From: a virus
Virus record (IMG/VR): IMGVR_UViG_3300046370_000613
Coordinates: 1 to 33,114 of that record
Reading direction: 5' to 3' (one strand)
Length of the DNA stretch: 33,114 nucleotides
The notes under the pieces were generated by a model, which had not been told where the DNA came from, made no database searches, and saw nothing but the letters and a program-made list of their open reading frames with translations. Below are positions 1 through 8,208 of this stretch, piece by piece. The position numbers were made by a program, and so were the translations under genes. Every line of letters begins with the position of its first letter. Position 1 is the stretch's first letter.

Positions 1-1
1 T

Positions 2-616
2 GGACAAGAATTATTGGAAGAATTACTATCTAAAATAAATAAAACAAAAAAGCCCGAACCTGAGCAAAAATTTGGCGAGCCAATTAATACAGATTGCCCA
101 ATCAAGCCTGGCCGAGCTATTGATCCAGCTTTATTAGCTTTGAATGAAAATGGAGAAACTCTTGCTTTTTGTTGTAAATCTTGCGTGGATAAATTTAATT
201 CTCAAAAAAAACAGCAATATAAAAATAAATTTGTGAAAGACAGGAACTCGGTTCGTGCATCCGAGCTAAGTTCTCCAGCACCAATAGGTCATGTAATTCG
301 AGAGTTCGGCGGATCAGATCGCGAACAAATTGAAAACGCAAATACAGAACCTTCAACAACTCAAGTTTTAAATTTAATCAATGGTTTTGTAGAAACAAGA
401 ATTATAAATAATAAAAATTCTGAAGTAGTTAAGTTAATAAAACAGCAAAAAACATTAGATAATAAAATAAAAGTTGGCTTTAAGTCTATTTTAAATAGAA
501 AACCTTCTATAGCAGAGTTAAAATTATTCAAAGACGCATTGATAAATAAAGATAATGTATATAAAGAAATAATATGGACTTTAATAAATTCACATGAATA
601 CATTTTTATAAAATAA
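2..616 (+). CDS. PSD1/DUF1553-family protein, C-terminal part (5' partial) with a YHS-like Cys cluster
   Basis: The reading frame is open to the first base, so the gene starts outside the window; the TTG at 14 is only an in-frame codon. Two parts are visible. A Cys-containing stretch (NTDCPI ... AFCCKSCVDKF, about residues 26-61 counted from the TTG) resembles YHS/TRASH-type metal-binding domains. The last 120 residues match the C-terminal core of DUF1553 (PSD1) proteins: RASELSSPAPIGHVIREFG, then SDREQIENAN, a TTQVLNLINGF stretch, and a final INSHEYIFIK. These proteins are typical of Planctomycetes and Verrucomicrobia and are usually paired with a DUF1501 gene, as here, 18 bases downstream. 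Function is unknown. The odd point is its presence beside phage replication genes. The family call is fairly sure; the YHS call is tentative. Confidence 0.72.
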   Translation, partial: GQELLEELLSKINKTKKPEPEQKFGEPINTDCPIKPGRAIDPALLALNENGETLAFCCKSCVDKFNSQKKQQYKNKFVKDRNSVRASELSSPAPIGHVIREFGGSDREQIENANTEPSTTQVLNLINGFVETRIINNKNSEVVKLIKQQKTLDNKIKVGFKSILNRKPSIAELKLFKDALINKDNVYKEIIWTLINSHEYIFIK

Positions 617-634
617 TTAAAAGAAAAATATAAT

Positions 635-1933
635 ATGAAAACAAATTTTAAAAACATAGATGAGTTAGGTAGAAGAGAATTTATCGCACATGCCGCAAAA
701 GCTTGCTTTGGTGTCGGATTAATGCCTATGGCTGGAGCTTATATACATAATAACGTACAAGCGCTTGAAGCGGGCGCTAGACTTGCTTCTGCAAGGCATG
801 TCATTTACCTAAATATGTCTGGAGCTATGTCTCACTTGGACACTTTTGGAACGAAACCAGATTGTCCTGAGATTCAAGGCCCTACAAAATCTATTGCTAC
901 TACGGCTGATGGCATACTGCTTTCTGAATATTTGCCTAAAACCGCACAATTAATGCATCATGCATCAATAATTAAAACTATGGTTACAAGTCAGGGCGCT
1001 CATGAACAAGCAAGTTATCTGATGCATACAAGTTACTTAAAAAGAGGTACTATAGTTCATCCTACTTTTGGTAGTTGGGTTTCTAAATTATCTGGTTCGA
1101 TTAACGAAACAATTCCGTCGAATATTAAAATAGGAGGTGGAGGATTAGGAGCTGGGTTCTTGGAATCTAAATATGGTCCACTTTCAATTAATAACCCAAA
1201 ATCAGGTTTAGCCAATAGTAAACTGGCAGGGTATTTAGATAAAGAGCATTTTCAAGGAAGAATATCTCTAATTGAAAAACTTAATTCTAATTTCGCAACA
1301 GAATTTCCTCAGAAAAAAATAAGAGCATACTCAGACCTTTATAAAGATGCTATAAAATTAATGAATAGCGAAGACTTAAAAGCTTTTGATATATCCCAAG
1401 AGTCAGATAAAATTCATGAACTTTACGGATCAACAAATTTTGGACAAGGATGCTTATTGGCTAGAAGATTGGTTGAAAACAGAGTTCGTTACATTGAAGT
1501 TACGCGAGGAGGGTGGGATACTCATGATAATAATTTTGAAAGGGTGCAAGAAAATTGCTCAGATATAGATCAAGCTTTAAGCGCTCTTTTAATTGATCTC
1601 GAAATGCGTGGATTATTAAATGATACTTTAGTTGTATTAACTTCTGAATTCGGAAGAACTCCTAACATTAACGGCAGAGATGGAAGAGATCATTGGCCTT
1701 ATTGTTTTACTGCATTTATGGCGGGAGGAGGAATCAAACAAGGTTTTTCTTATGGAGAAACAGATGATAAAGGAAGATCTCCGAAAGAAGGTAAGCCAAT
1801 CAAGCCTGAAGATTTAAATGCAACAATAGCTTATGCTCTAGGATTACCCTTGAATGATGTGCAATACTCGCCTTCTGGACGACCTTTTACGCTTGCAAAC
1901 AAAGGAACTCCTTTATTTGATATATTAGCTTAA
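635..1933 (+). CDS. DUF1501 family protein with twin-arginine signal
   Basis: The 432-residue product matches DUF1501, a sulfatase/alkaline-phosphatase-fold family with no established reaction. The N-terminus has a twin-arginine motif (GRREFI, residues 12-17) followed by a hydrophobic stretch to about residue 37, so export in folded form is likely. Family hallmarks include YLNMSGAMSHLDTFGTKP near residue 60, RGGWDTHDNNF around 290 and SEFGRTPNINGRDGRDHWP around 337-355. Length is close to the family norm, so the gene looks intact. It follows the DUF1553 gene directly, the usual cellular pairing, and probably shares its transcript. No Shine-Dalgarno sequence is seen; a TATAAT abuts the ATG. 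An exported DUF1501 enzyme in a phage is unexpected; host-surface or polysaccharide modification is speculation. Confidence 0.88.
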   Translation: MKTNFKNIDELGRREFIAHAAKACFGVGLMPMAGAYIHNNVQALEAGARLASARHVIYLNMSGAMSHLDTFGTKPDCPEIQGPTKSIATTADGILLSEYLPKTAQLMHHASIIKTMVTSQGAHEQASYLMHTSYLKRGTIVHPTFGSWVSKLSGSINETIPSNIKIGGGGLGAGFLESKYGPLSINNPKSGLANSKLAGYLDKEHFQGRISLIEKLNSNFATEFPQKKIRAYSDLYKDAIKLMNSEDLKAFDISQESDKIHELYGSTNFGQGCLLARRLVENRVRYIEVTRGGWDTHDNNFERVQENCSDIDQALSALLIDLEMRGLLNDTLVVLTSEFGRTPNINGRDGRDHWPYCFTAFMAGGGIKQGFSYGETDDKGRSPKEGKPIKPEDLNATIAYALGLPLNDVQYSPSGRPFTLANKGTPLFDILA

Positions 1934-1943
1934 AATTACGTGT

Positions 1944-1975
1944 AACTTAGTTTTCCCTCGGCCGAGGTAAAAGTT
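1944..1975. other. inverted repeat centred on CCTCGGCCGAGG
   Basis: A perfect 12-base palindrome (1956-1967) is extended by TTTT/AAAA and AAC/GTT arms, between the DUF1501 stop and the nrdA promoter. No long T-run follows on either strand, so it is at best a weak terminator; an operator for nrdA is the alternative. Confidence 0.45.
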
Positions 1976-1996
1976 ATTGACATAAGTGATTTTGCG

Positions 1997-2028
1997 TTGA
2001 CACTTGGTCGATAAAATGCTAATATAAT
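1997..2028 (+). promoter_or_regulatory. sigma-70-type promoter of nrdA
   Basis: TTGACA at 1997-2002 is followed by TAATAT at 2020-2025 (17-base spacer), overlapping a TATAAT at 2023-2028. The nrdA ATG lies 9-12 bases further on, leaving no room for a ribosome site. Confidence 0.6.
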
Positions 2029-2037
2029 AACATCAAT

Positions 2038-4494
2038 ATGAATATCAATGTAAAAAAACGAAACGGTAGGCTCCAACCTTTTTTAGTGGAAAAAATTAAC
2101 GCAAATGTAGAAAGAGCATGTCACGAAGTAGAAGAAACTTCTGTCAGTGAAATTGTTTTAGATGCTCAATTACAACTTTTTGATAAAATCACAACCTCCG
2201 AAATAGATAAAGCTTTAATATTATCAGCTAGAGAAAAAATAGAAAAAGAGCCAAACTATAATTTTGTGGCAGCGAGATTACTTCTCAATACTGTATATAA
2301 AGAAGTGTTCAAAGAAGGCGTAGATTCTGATGCATTCAGGCTGCAATATAGAAAAAGCTTCATACAAAATATAAAAAAATTAGTTAAGCTCGAAAAACTT
2401 AGTCCTAAAATGTTGGATTTTGATTTATCGAAATTATCAGAAGCAATAAAAATAAGAAGAGATAAAGATTTTAAATATTTAGGTATTCAAATCTTAACAG
2501 ACAGATATTTTATTAGGCATGATGATAAAATCATGGAAGCTCCACAATGTTTTTGGATGAGAGTTGCCATGGGTTTGGCAATTAATGAGCAAAACAAAGA
2601 TGAATGGGCGATTAAATTTTATGATATGTTTAGTCAATTTTTATATACATCTTCTACTCCAACCCTTTTTAATAGCGGAACTGTTAGATCTCAATTAAGT
2701 TCTTGTTACTTAAATACCTTTGATGATAGCATTGATGGAATTTTTGATGGAGCCTGGCAAGAAGCTAGAAAAAGCAAATATGCAGGAGGGTTAGGGCTAG
2801 ATGTTACCCCTTTTAGATCTACAGGCTCTCATATTAAAGGCACAAACGGAATTTCAAGTGGACTTGTCCCTTGGTTAAAGATTTATAATGATCTATTGGT
2901 AGCAGTAAATCAAGGCGGCAAACGCCCAGGAGCAGGCTGTGCCTATCTTGAGCCTTGGCATTTAGATTTTGAAGACTTTTTAAATCTTCGCCGAAACACT
3001 GGAGATGATAGACTGCGGTGTCACGACATGAATACCGCTTCTTGGATTCCTGATGAATTTATGCGAAGAGTTCAAAATCAAGATGATTGGTACTTTTTTG
3101 ACCCTAGAGAAGCTGATTTGCACGATTGCTTTGGGGAAGAGTTTGATGAAAAATATAATCAATTATGCGCTCGAGCAGAACAAGGTTTAATAAAAAATTA
3201 CCGAATAACACCCGCTAAAGAACTGTGGAAAAAGATGTTGAAGGTGTTATTTGAGACTTCGCACCCATGGAATACATTCAAAGATCCATGCAATATTCGC
3301 TATACAAATCAACACGAAGGGGTTGTACATAGCAGTAATTTATGCACAGAAATTACGCTTCATACAAAAGCTTCAAAATATGACAAGGGTCATAAAACAG
3401 AAATTGGTGAAACTGCAGTTTGCAATCTTGGATCAGTCAATTTATTAAATCACATGAACGAAGATCTAACTGATCTCGATTACATAAAATTGCAAGAAAC
3501 AATTCATACAGCAATTAGAGCATTAGATAATGTTGTAGATCTGAATTTTTATCCAACAAAAGAAGCTGAAAATAGTAATTTAAGACACCGCCCAATTGGA
3601 TTAGGAATGATGGCTCTTCACGATGTGCTTCATAAAATGAATATAAATATAGATAGCGATGAAGCTGCAAGATTTAATGATAAACTTTTTGAGTTTTATT
3701 CAATGCATGCGATTTATGCTAGTTCTTTATTAGCGGAAGAACGTGGTAAATACGAAACTTACGAAGGTTCTTTGTGGAGTGGAGGAGTATTTCCAATTGA
3801 TTCTTATAATAATTTAATGGTTTATAGAGGTAAACAAAAAGTACCCGAACAGCCTGCTACTGGTAAACCTTTGACCGGTCAGGGTCAAACTTTTAAAGAA
3901 TGGGCAAAAGTTAGAACTCATGTCAATGAATTCGGAATGAGAAACTCAAATGTTATGGCTATAGCGCCAACAGCAACGATTGGTTACATAAATGGAGTAG
4001 AGCAAAGTATAGAGCCCAATTTTTCTGTTCTTTTTGTTTACGAGAATAAAAGCGGCAATTTCTTTATCACTAATCAACATTTTATTGATGACATGAAAAG
4101 CGAGGGGCTATGGAATTCTGAGATTGCAAAATTAATTAAAAGTGTTGATGGAGACCTTTCTTTATTAAACGGGGATATCCCAAGTTGGATTAAAGATAAA
4201 TATAAAACTGCTTTTGATAGAGATATGTTTAAACTAATTGAATGTAATTCTGTTAGACAGAAATGGATTGATCAAGCGGTAAGCTTTAATTTGTACAATA
4301 AATCTACTTCCTTAAAGTATTTAAATGATATTTATGTAGCTTGTTGGGAAGCAGGTTTAAAAACAACTTATTATCTCAGGAATAGAGCTGCATCAAAAGT
4401 AGAAAAATCTACGGGCGAAAAAGAAACTGAAAGTCCATCTGCTTGCAGTATTGAAGCTATGAAAAATGGCGGAACATGTGAAAGCTGTCAATAA
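2038..4494 (+). CDS. nrdA: ribonucleoside-diphosphate reductase, class I large subunit
   Basis: The 818-residue R1 subunit reduces ribonucleoside diphosphates to dNTP precursors. Residues 1-92 form an ATP-cone (KKRNGRLQPF ... NYNFVAARLLL), so allosteric control by ATP/dATP is expected. Catalytic residues are in place: C223 in LSSCYLNT and C462 in VCNLGSVNL are the redox pair, and N434, C436 and E438 in SNLCTEI are the active-site group with the thiyl cysteine. A YY pair near the C-terminus (KTTYYLRN) fits the radical pathway. The tail ends in GGTCESCQ, a CxxC that can be re-reduced by thioredoxin or glutaredoxin. nrdB follows after 52 bases with its own promoter. Phages use such enzymes to feed replication. 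The enzyme appears complete. Confidence 0.96.
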   Translation: MNINVKKRNGRLQPFLVEKINANVERACHEVEETSVSEIVLDAQLQLFDKITTSEIDKALILSAREKIEKEPNYNFVAARLLLNTVYKEVFKEGVDSDAFRLQYRKSFIQNIKKLVKLEKLSPKMLDFDLSKLSEAIKIRRDKDFKYLGIQILTDRYFIRHDDKIMEAPQCFWMRVAMGLAINEQNKDEWAIKFYDMFSQFLYTSSTPTLFNSGTVRSQLSSCYLNTFDDSIDGIFDGAWQEARKSKYAGGLGLDVTPFRSTGSHIKGTNGISSGLVPWLKIYNDLLVAVNQGGKRPGAGCAYLEPWHLDFEDFLNLRRNTGDDRLRCHDMNTASWIPDEFMRRVQNQDDWYFFDPREADLHDCFGEEFDEKYNQLCARAEQGLIKNYRITPAKELWKKMLKVLFETSHPWNTFKDPCNIRYTNQHEGVVHSSNLCTEITLHTKASKYDKGHKTEIGETAVCNLGSVNLLNHMNEDLTDLDYIKLQETIHTAIRALDNVVDLNFYPTKEAENSNLRHRPIGLGMMALHDVLHKMNINIDSDEAARFNDKLFEFYSMHAIYASSLLAEERGKYETYEGSLWSGGVFPIDSYNNLMVYRGKQKVPEQPATGKPLTGQGQTFKEWAKVRTHVNEFGMRNSNVMAIAPTATIGYINGVEQSIEPNFSVLFVYENKSGNFFITNQHFIDDMKSEGLWNSEIAKLIKSVDGDLSLLNGDIPSWIKDKYKTAFDRDMFKLIECNSVRQKWIDQAVSFNLYNKSTSLKYLNDIYVACWEAGLKTTYYLRNRAASKVEKSTGEKETESPSACSIEAMKNGGTCESCQ

Positions 4495-4510
4495 TTGATC
4501 TTTTTTTTAA

Positions 4511-4539
4511 TTGACTTCGTTATCTTATACTGATATAAT
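4511..4539 (+). promoter_or_regulatory. sigma-70-type promoter of nrdB, leaderless geometry
   Basis: TTGACT (4511-4516), exactly 17 bases, then a perfect TATAAT (4534-4539). The nrdB ATG at 4547 is 7 bases beyond the -10, where +1 is expected. The in-frame TTG at 4511 is the -35 box, not a start codon. Confidence 0.8.
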
Positions 4540-4546
4540 ACAAAAC

Positions 4547-5560
4547 ATGGAAGATAAAACTGGAAAACTATTAACTAAAGACGTAGCTGGTGTAAATAGA
4601 ATTTTGCCGCATAAGCATAAATATGCCTGGGATTTATTCTTAAAAAGCTGCGCGAATAATTGGATGCCTACTGAAATCAGTATGCAAAACGATATTAAAC
4701 AATGGAAAAATAATGAAATTACAGAAGATGAAAAATTACTTGTTAAACGCTGTCTTGGATTTTTTGCTGGAAGTGAGTCTCTGGTTGGTAATAATCTTTT
4801 GTTATCTGCCTTTCGCTATGTTACGGATGCTGAGTGTCGCCAGTACATCTTGCGGCAAGCATTTGAAGAAAGCCTTCACAATCTTACGGTAGTTTATGTA
4901 TGTGATAGCTTGGATTTAGACATTGAAGAGGTTTTCGCTGCGTATGAAACGATTCCAAGCATTAAAGCTAAAGATGATTTCTTAATGCAAATTACGAATG
5001 ACATCAGTGCTCAAGATTTCAACCCCAATACAAAGCAAGGTAAGCAAGAAATATTAAGAAATTTTTTAACGTACTGGATTGTATGCGAAGGAACATTCTT
5101 TTTTAGTGGCTTTGCCATGCTTCTTGCCCTTGGTAGGCAAAATAAATTACAAGGAATTTCTGATCAAATAAAATACACGCTCAGGGATGAAAGTTCTCAT
5201 ATTGCATTTGGTACATATATAATCAACACGATTATTGAGCAAGAACCTTCAATTTGGACAAAACAAATGCAAGAAGAATTTGTAGAACATATGAAAAAAG
5301 CTGTTGAGCTTGAAATAGCTTATGCTCACGATGTTTTACCTACAGGGATTCTAGGTTTAAATGCAGAAATGTTTGTAGATTATATGCATTATATAGGAAA
5401 TAGAAGGTTAGAAGCGATAGGTTTAGATTATAGATTTCCTAGCGATAAAAACCCATTTCCATGGCTTGGAGAAGTTGTTGACGTTCAAGCTATGGGTAAC
5501 TTTTTTGAACGTCGAGTTAGAGAATACCAACAAAGTGGGTCTCTAGACGATGATTTTTGA
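4547..5560 (+). CDS. nrdB: ribonucleoside-diphosphate reductase, class I small subunit, tyrosine-less (class Ic-like)
   Basis: The 337-residue R2 protein houses the metal cofactor that starts the radical in NrdA. The six metal ligands are E77 (SESL), E108 and H111 (FEESLHN), E181 (CEGTFFF), E215 and H218 (RDESSH). The radical tyrosine of E. coli R2 (Y122) lies four residues after the first histidine; here that position is V115. The first ligand is Glu rather than Asp. Both traits define the Chlamydia-type class Ic R2, which uses a Mn/Fe cofactor instead of a tyrosyl radical and carries Phe, Leu or Val at this site. Y327 near the C-terminus fits the radical path to R1. The start at 4547 is chosen because an extension would run through the promoter. 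A terminator follows at 5583. Confidence 0.95.
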   Translation: MEDKTGKLLTKDVAGVNRILPHKHKYAWDLFLKSCANNWMPTEISMQNDIKQWKNNEITEDEKLLVKRCLGFFAGSESLVGNNLLLSAFRYVTDAECRQYILRQAFEESLHNLTVVYVCDSLDLDIEEVFAAYETIPSIKAKDDFLMQITNDISAQDFNPNTKQGKQEILRNFLTYWIVCEGTFFFSGFAMLLALGRQNKLQGISDQIKYTLRDESSHIAFGTYIINTIIEQEPSIWTKQMQEEFVEHMKKAVELEIAYAHDVLPTGILGLNAEMFVDYMHYIGNRRLEAIGLDYRFPSDKNPFPWLGEVVDVQAMGNFFERRVREYQQSGSLDDDF

Positions 5561-5582
5561 TTTTTGGTTATTAGTTATGGCC

Positions 5583-5605
5583 AGCCGCCTTCGGGCGGCT
5601 TTTTA
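5583..5605 (+). terminator. rho-independent terminator after nrdB
   Basis: Stem AGCCGCC/GGCGGCT with a stable TTCG loop and a T-run at 5600-5604. It is almost identical to the terminator at 7372. Confidence 0.92.
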
Positions 5606-5661
5606 TTGCTTAGAAAGCGAGTTTTACTTCTCAACTCTGAGTTTTTCCTGTATATATAAGT

Positions 5662-7347
5662 ATGAGCAAAAAATTAAGCGCTAAAGAGCTGTCGGTTAAT
5701 CAAGGTAAAGTTAAGTTAACGGCAGAAAACGGAAATCTTATTGTCAACACTGTTGACGAGAATGGAGAATTGGTTGAGATTACATCTACAACAAAAAGAG
5801 AACAAGAAATTTCAAGTTTAGCAGTCCTAGCTTCAGAGTCGGAGTCTTTACAAACCATCGCTACAAGCCACTCAACTTATGGAGCAGTAAGAACTGACAT
5901 TGCTAAAGGAGATGGCAGTTCTCAGCAAACATTTGTACTTGACGATAGACAATTCTCTTCAAAACCAATTGTTACGGCGACATTAGTAGGTAACGAAAAT
6001 GACCCAAAACATTATGTTTTAATCTCCGATATATCAGAAACATCTTCGGAAGGAATTTACCAAGTAACTTTTGAATTTTCCGATGAAATTTCACAGTATC
6101 AATCAGATGGAACCACTTTGACAAATTATAAGTTGAACATTTTAGCAGTGGTTGATGGAACTGATAGTGATCTTGATGGAATTCCAGATCATACAGATAC
6201 AGATGATGATAATGATGGAATTCTTGACGTAGACGAGCCTAACCCAATATTAACTGAAGATGAAGATAGTGGCTTTTATTTAGTTAACGATACAATTCAA
6301 AGTAGCTACTCAGCTTCTGAGGCAGCACTACCAAACTTAAGCGAGGATGGAAATTCTCTCGCTATTGCTTATCCTAACAGTCAAGTTCTAAGAGTGTTTG
6401 ATATAGATGGTTCAAATGGGTGGGTGCAAAGAGGAGATGATATAACTATAGAATCTTCATTTTATTCAGTAAGAAACTTAGGAGAACCTGACGACAGACG
6501 AATTAGTTTAAGTGGAGACGGAAATAGAGTTGCAGTATCATTCGCAGCTTCAAGCGTTAGATCGCATGATGTTCAAGTTTTTGAATGGGCGAATAATTCA
6601 TGGAGTCAAATTGGAGGAGATGTAACTAATTCCGATCCTCTTTCATCTGAAATTTTTGCCTCAAGTATCGAATTAGATTATGACGGTTCTACTTTAGTTA
6701 CAGGGTCAATTGGGGATACAGCTGGATCGACTAGTTCAAAAATGAGAGTATTTACTTTTAATGGATCTAGCTGGTCACAGCAAGGATCATCAATATCAGT
6801 TGGGGCGGCAGTAGCGATTAATAGAGATGGATCAGTTGTTGCTGCAACTCCAAGGCAGGCTACTCATACTGCGCAAATATATGAATGGAACACATCAAAT
6901 TCTTCGTGGGACCAAAAAGGTTCTAATATCTCCATGGGCTCTGGAGGCAGTTATTATGGAAGGGTTAGTTTATCATCAGATGGAAATACGGCTTTAATTG
7001 CGAATCCTAATGTAAATTCCTTGAAAGTTTATGATTGGAATAATGCTAATTCTAGTTGGGAAATTAGAGGTTCCGCAATCAGTCATTCAAAGTTCCGCTC
7101 TGCATCTATAAGTAATGATGGATTAAAATTATTAGTTGCATCTAAAAATGGTCATTCTGCGCTTGCTAAAGTCATGATTTATGCTTGGAGCGATACAAAT
7201 AGTTCTTGGGATCTTCAGGGTACCGTTGAAGGCCCTAATACTTTTTTAGCAAGACATATTGCTGATATGAGTAAAAATGGAGAAAGATTTGCTGTAGCAG
7301 GAAGCAATAGTTCGGATACAAAAGTATATCAAATTTCAAATTCTTAA
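5662..7347 (+). CDS. large beta-propeller-like virion or adhesion protein with Ca-binding repeats
   Basis: The 561-residue product has three parts. An N-terminal beta-sandwich (about residues 85-165) resembles H-type lectin domains (FSSKPIVTATL ... YKLNILAVVDG) and recurs in the protein at 14415-15206. Residues 166-192 are an Asp-rich thrombospondin-type-3-like run (DSDLDGIPDHTDTDDDNDG), probably calcium-binding. The rest is about six repeats with an alternating pattern of LSxDGNxxA and VxxWxxxNSSWxxxG, as in FG-GAP or WD40-like propellers. There is no signal peptide. Tail fibre or receptor-binding protein is the likeliest role. The gene sits alone between two matching terminators, with a TGTATATA element 9 bases before ATG resembling the minus-strand gene starts, so late expression is inferred. 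Confidence 0.7.
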   Translation: MSKKLSAKELSVNQGKVKLTAENGNLIVNTVDENGELVEITSTTKREQEISSLAVLASESESLQTIATSHSTYGAVRTDIAKGDGSSQQTFVLDDRQFSSKPIVTATLVGNENDPKHYVLISDISETSSEGIYQVTFEFSDEISQYQSDGTTLTNYKLNILAVVDGTDSDLDGIPDHTDTDDDNDGILDVDEPNPILTEDEDSGFYLVNDTIQSSYSASEAALPNLSEDGNSLAIAYPNSQVLRVFDIDGSNGWVQRGDDITIESSFYSVRNLGEPDDRRISLSGDGNRVAVSFAASSVRSHDVQVFEWANNSWSQIGGDVTNSDPLSSEIFASSIELDYDGSTLVTGSIGDTAGSTSSKMRVFTFNGSSWSQQGSSISVGAAVAINRDGSVVAATPRQATHTAQIYEWNTSNSSWDQKGSNISMGSGGSYYGRVSLSSDGNTALIANPNVNSLKVYDWNNANSSWEIRGSAISHSKFRSASISNDGLKLLVASKNGHSALAKVMIYAWSDTNSSWDLQGTVEGPNTFLARHIADMSKNGERFAVAGSNSSDTKVYQISNS

Positions 7348-7371
7348 ACTCGTAAAAATATACAATCTTAA

Positions 7372-7395
7372 AAGCCGCCTTCGGGCGGCTTTTTG
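7372..7395 (+). terminator. rho-independent terminator after the adhesin-like gene
   Basis: Stem AAGCCGCC/GGCGGCTT with a TTCG loop and a T-run to 7394. The core is identical to the 5583 terminator, so the pair brackets the gene at 5662-7347. Confidence 0.92.
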
Positions 7396-7403
7396 TTATA
7401 CGC

Positions 7404-7432
7404 TTGACAATCCAAGCTTTTTTTGCTAAAAT
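7404..7432 (+). promoter_or_regulatory. sigma-70-type promoter of the replicase operon, leaderless geometry
   Basis: TTGACA (7404-7409), 17-base spacer, TAAAAT (7427-7432). The ATG of the first replicase gene lies 6 bases downstream. It directly follows a terminator, so this is a clean transcription start. Confidence 0.8.
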
Positions 7433-7438
7433 ATTTGC

Positions 7439-8197
7439 ATGTTACCTTTATTTAAAAGTCATTATTCGATAGGAAAAAGTATACTAACTTTAAACGACCC
7501 AAGTGATCATAAAGAAGGAGGGTCAGACAGTATCTTTTCTATAGCGCAAGAAAATAACCTTAAAGAACTTGTTTTAGTAGAAGACTCCCTCACAGGGTTT
7601 CTTCAAGCCAAAAAAAATGCCGATAAATTAAATATGAAATTAATTTTTGGATTAAGAATTAATATGAAAGAAGACGCCTCACTAACAAACAAAGAAGACT
7701 CTTCAAATAGCTCTCATAAAATTATTCTTTTTGCAAAAAACTCTAAAGGATGCCAACTATTAAATGAAATATATAGCGAAGCATTTACAAAATGTCAAAA
7801 TAGTGTAGACGAAAAACTTTTAAAAAAATATTGGAATAAAAAACATTTAATTTTAGCAATTCCATTTTATGATAGTTTTATATTTAATAATTTAATGAAA
7901 TTTGCAAACTGCACACCAAGTTTTTCTTTTTGTGATCCAACATATTTCATTGAAGATAATGGCTTGCCTTTTGATCGCTTCCTTCAACAAAAAGTCAAGA
8001 ACTTCGCGGCAAAAAATAAAAATAAAGTAGAACTAACAAAAAGTATATACTATAAAAATAAAAAAGACGTAACCGCCTTACAAACATACAAATGTATAAC
8101 TGGTCGTACTTTTGGAGTAAAGACTTTATCCAAGCCAAATTTAGATCATTTCGGAAGCAATGAGTTTTGCTTCGAAAGTTGGAAAGAACATAACTAA
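7439..8197 (+). CDS. stand-alone PHP-domain-like subunit of the DnaE-type replicase
   Basis: The 252-residue protein resembles the N-terminal PHP region of bacterial DNA polymerase III alpha. Near the start FKSHYSIGKSIL stands where DnaE has its HxHxxYS metal motif, with most metal residues missing. FSIAQENNLKELVLVEDS fits the following helix-strand. The last 40 residues (TALQTYKCITGRTFG ... NEFCFESWKEHN) match the DnaE segment that normally runs into the polymerase palm. It stops there and a separate exonuclease gene follows after 11 bases, so the PHP part is probably a structural subunit that pairs with the polymerase at 8850. The metal site looks degenerate, so no enzymatic activity is assumed. 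It is the first gene of the replicase operon. Confidence 0.68.
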   Translation: MLPLFKSHYSIGKSILTLNDPSDHKEGGSDSIFSIAQENNLKELVLVEDSLTGFLQAKKNADKLNMKLIFGLRINMKEDASLTNKEDSSNSSHKIILFAKNSKGCQLLNEIYSEAFTKCQNSVDEKLLKKYWNKKHLILAIPFYDSFIFNNLMKFANCTPSFSFCDPTYFIEDNGLPFDRFLQQKVKNFAAKNKNKVELTKSIYYKNKKDVTALQTYKCITGRTFGVKTLSKPNLDHFGSNEFCFESWKEHN

Positions 8198-8208
8198 TAA
8201 ATTATAAA

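Noticed and set aside
4511-4546. N-terminal extension of nrdB from TTG at 4511
   Set aside because: These bases form a perfect -35/17 bp/-10 promoter; the ATG at 4547 gives the normal R2 start.
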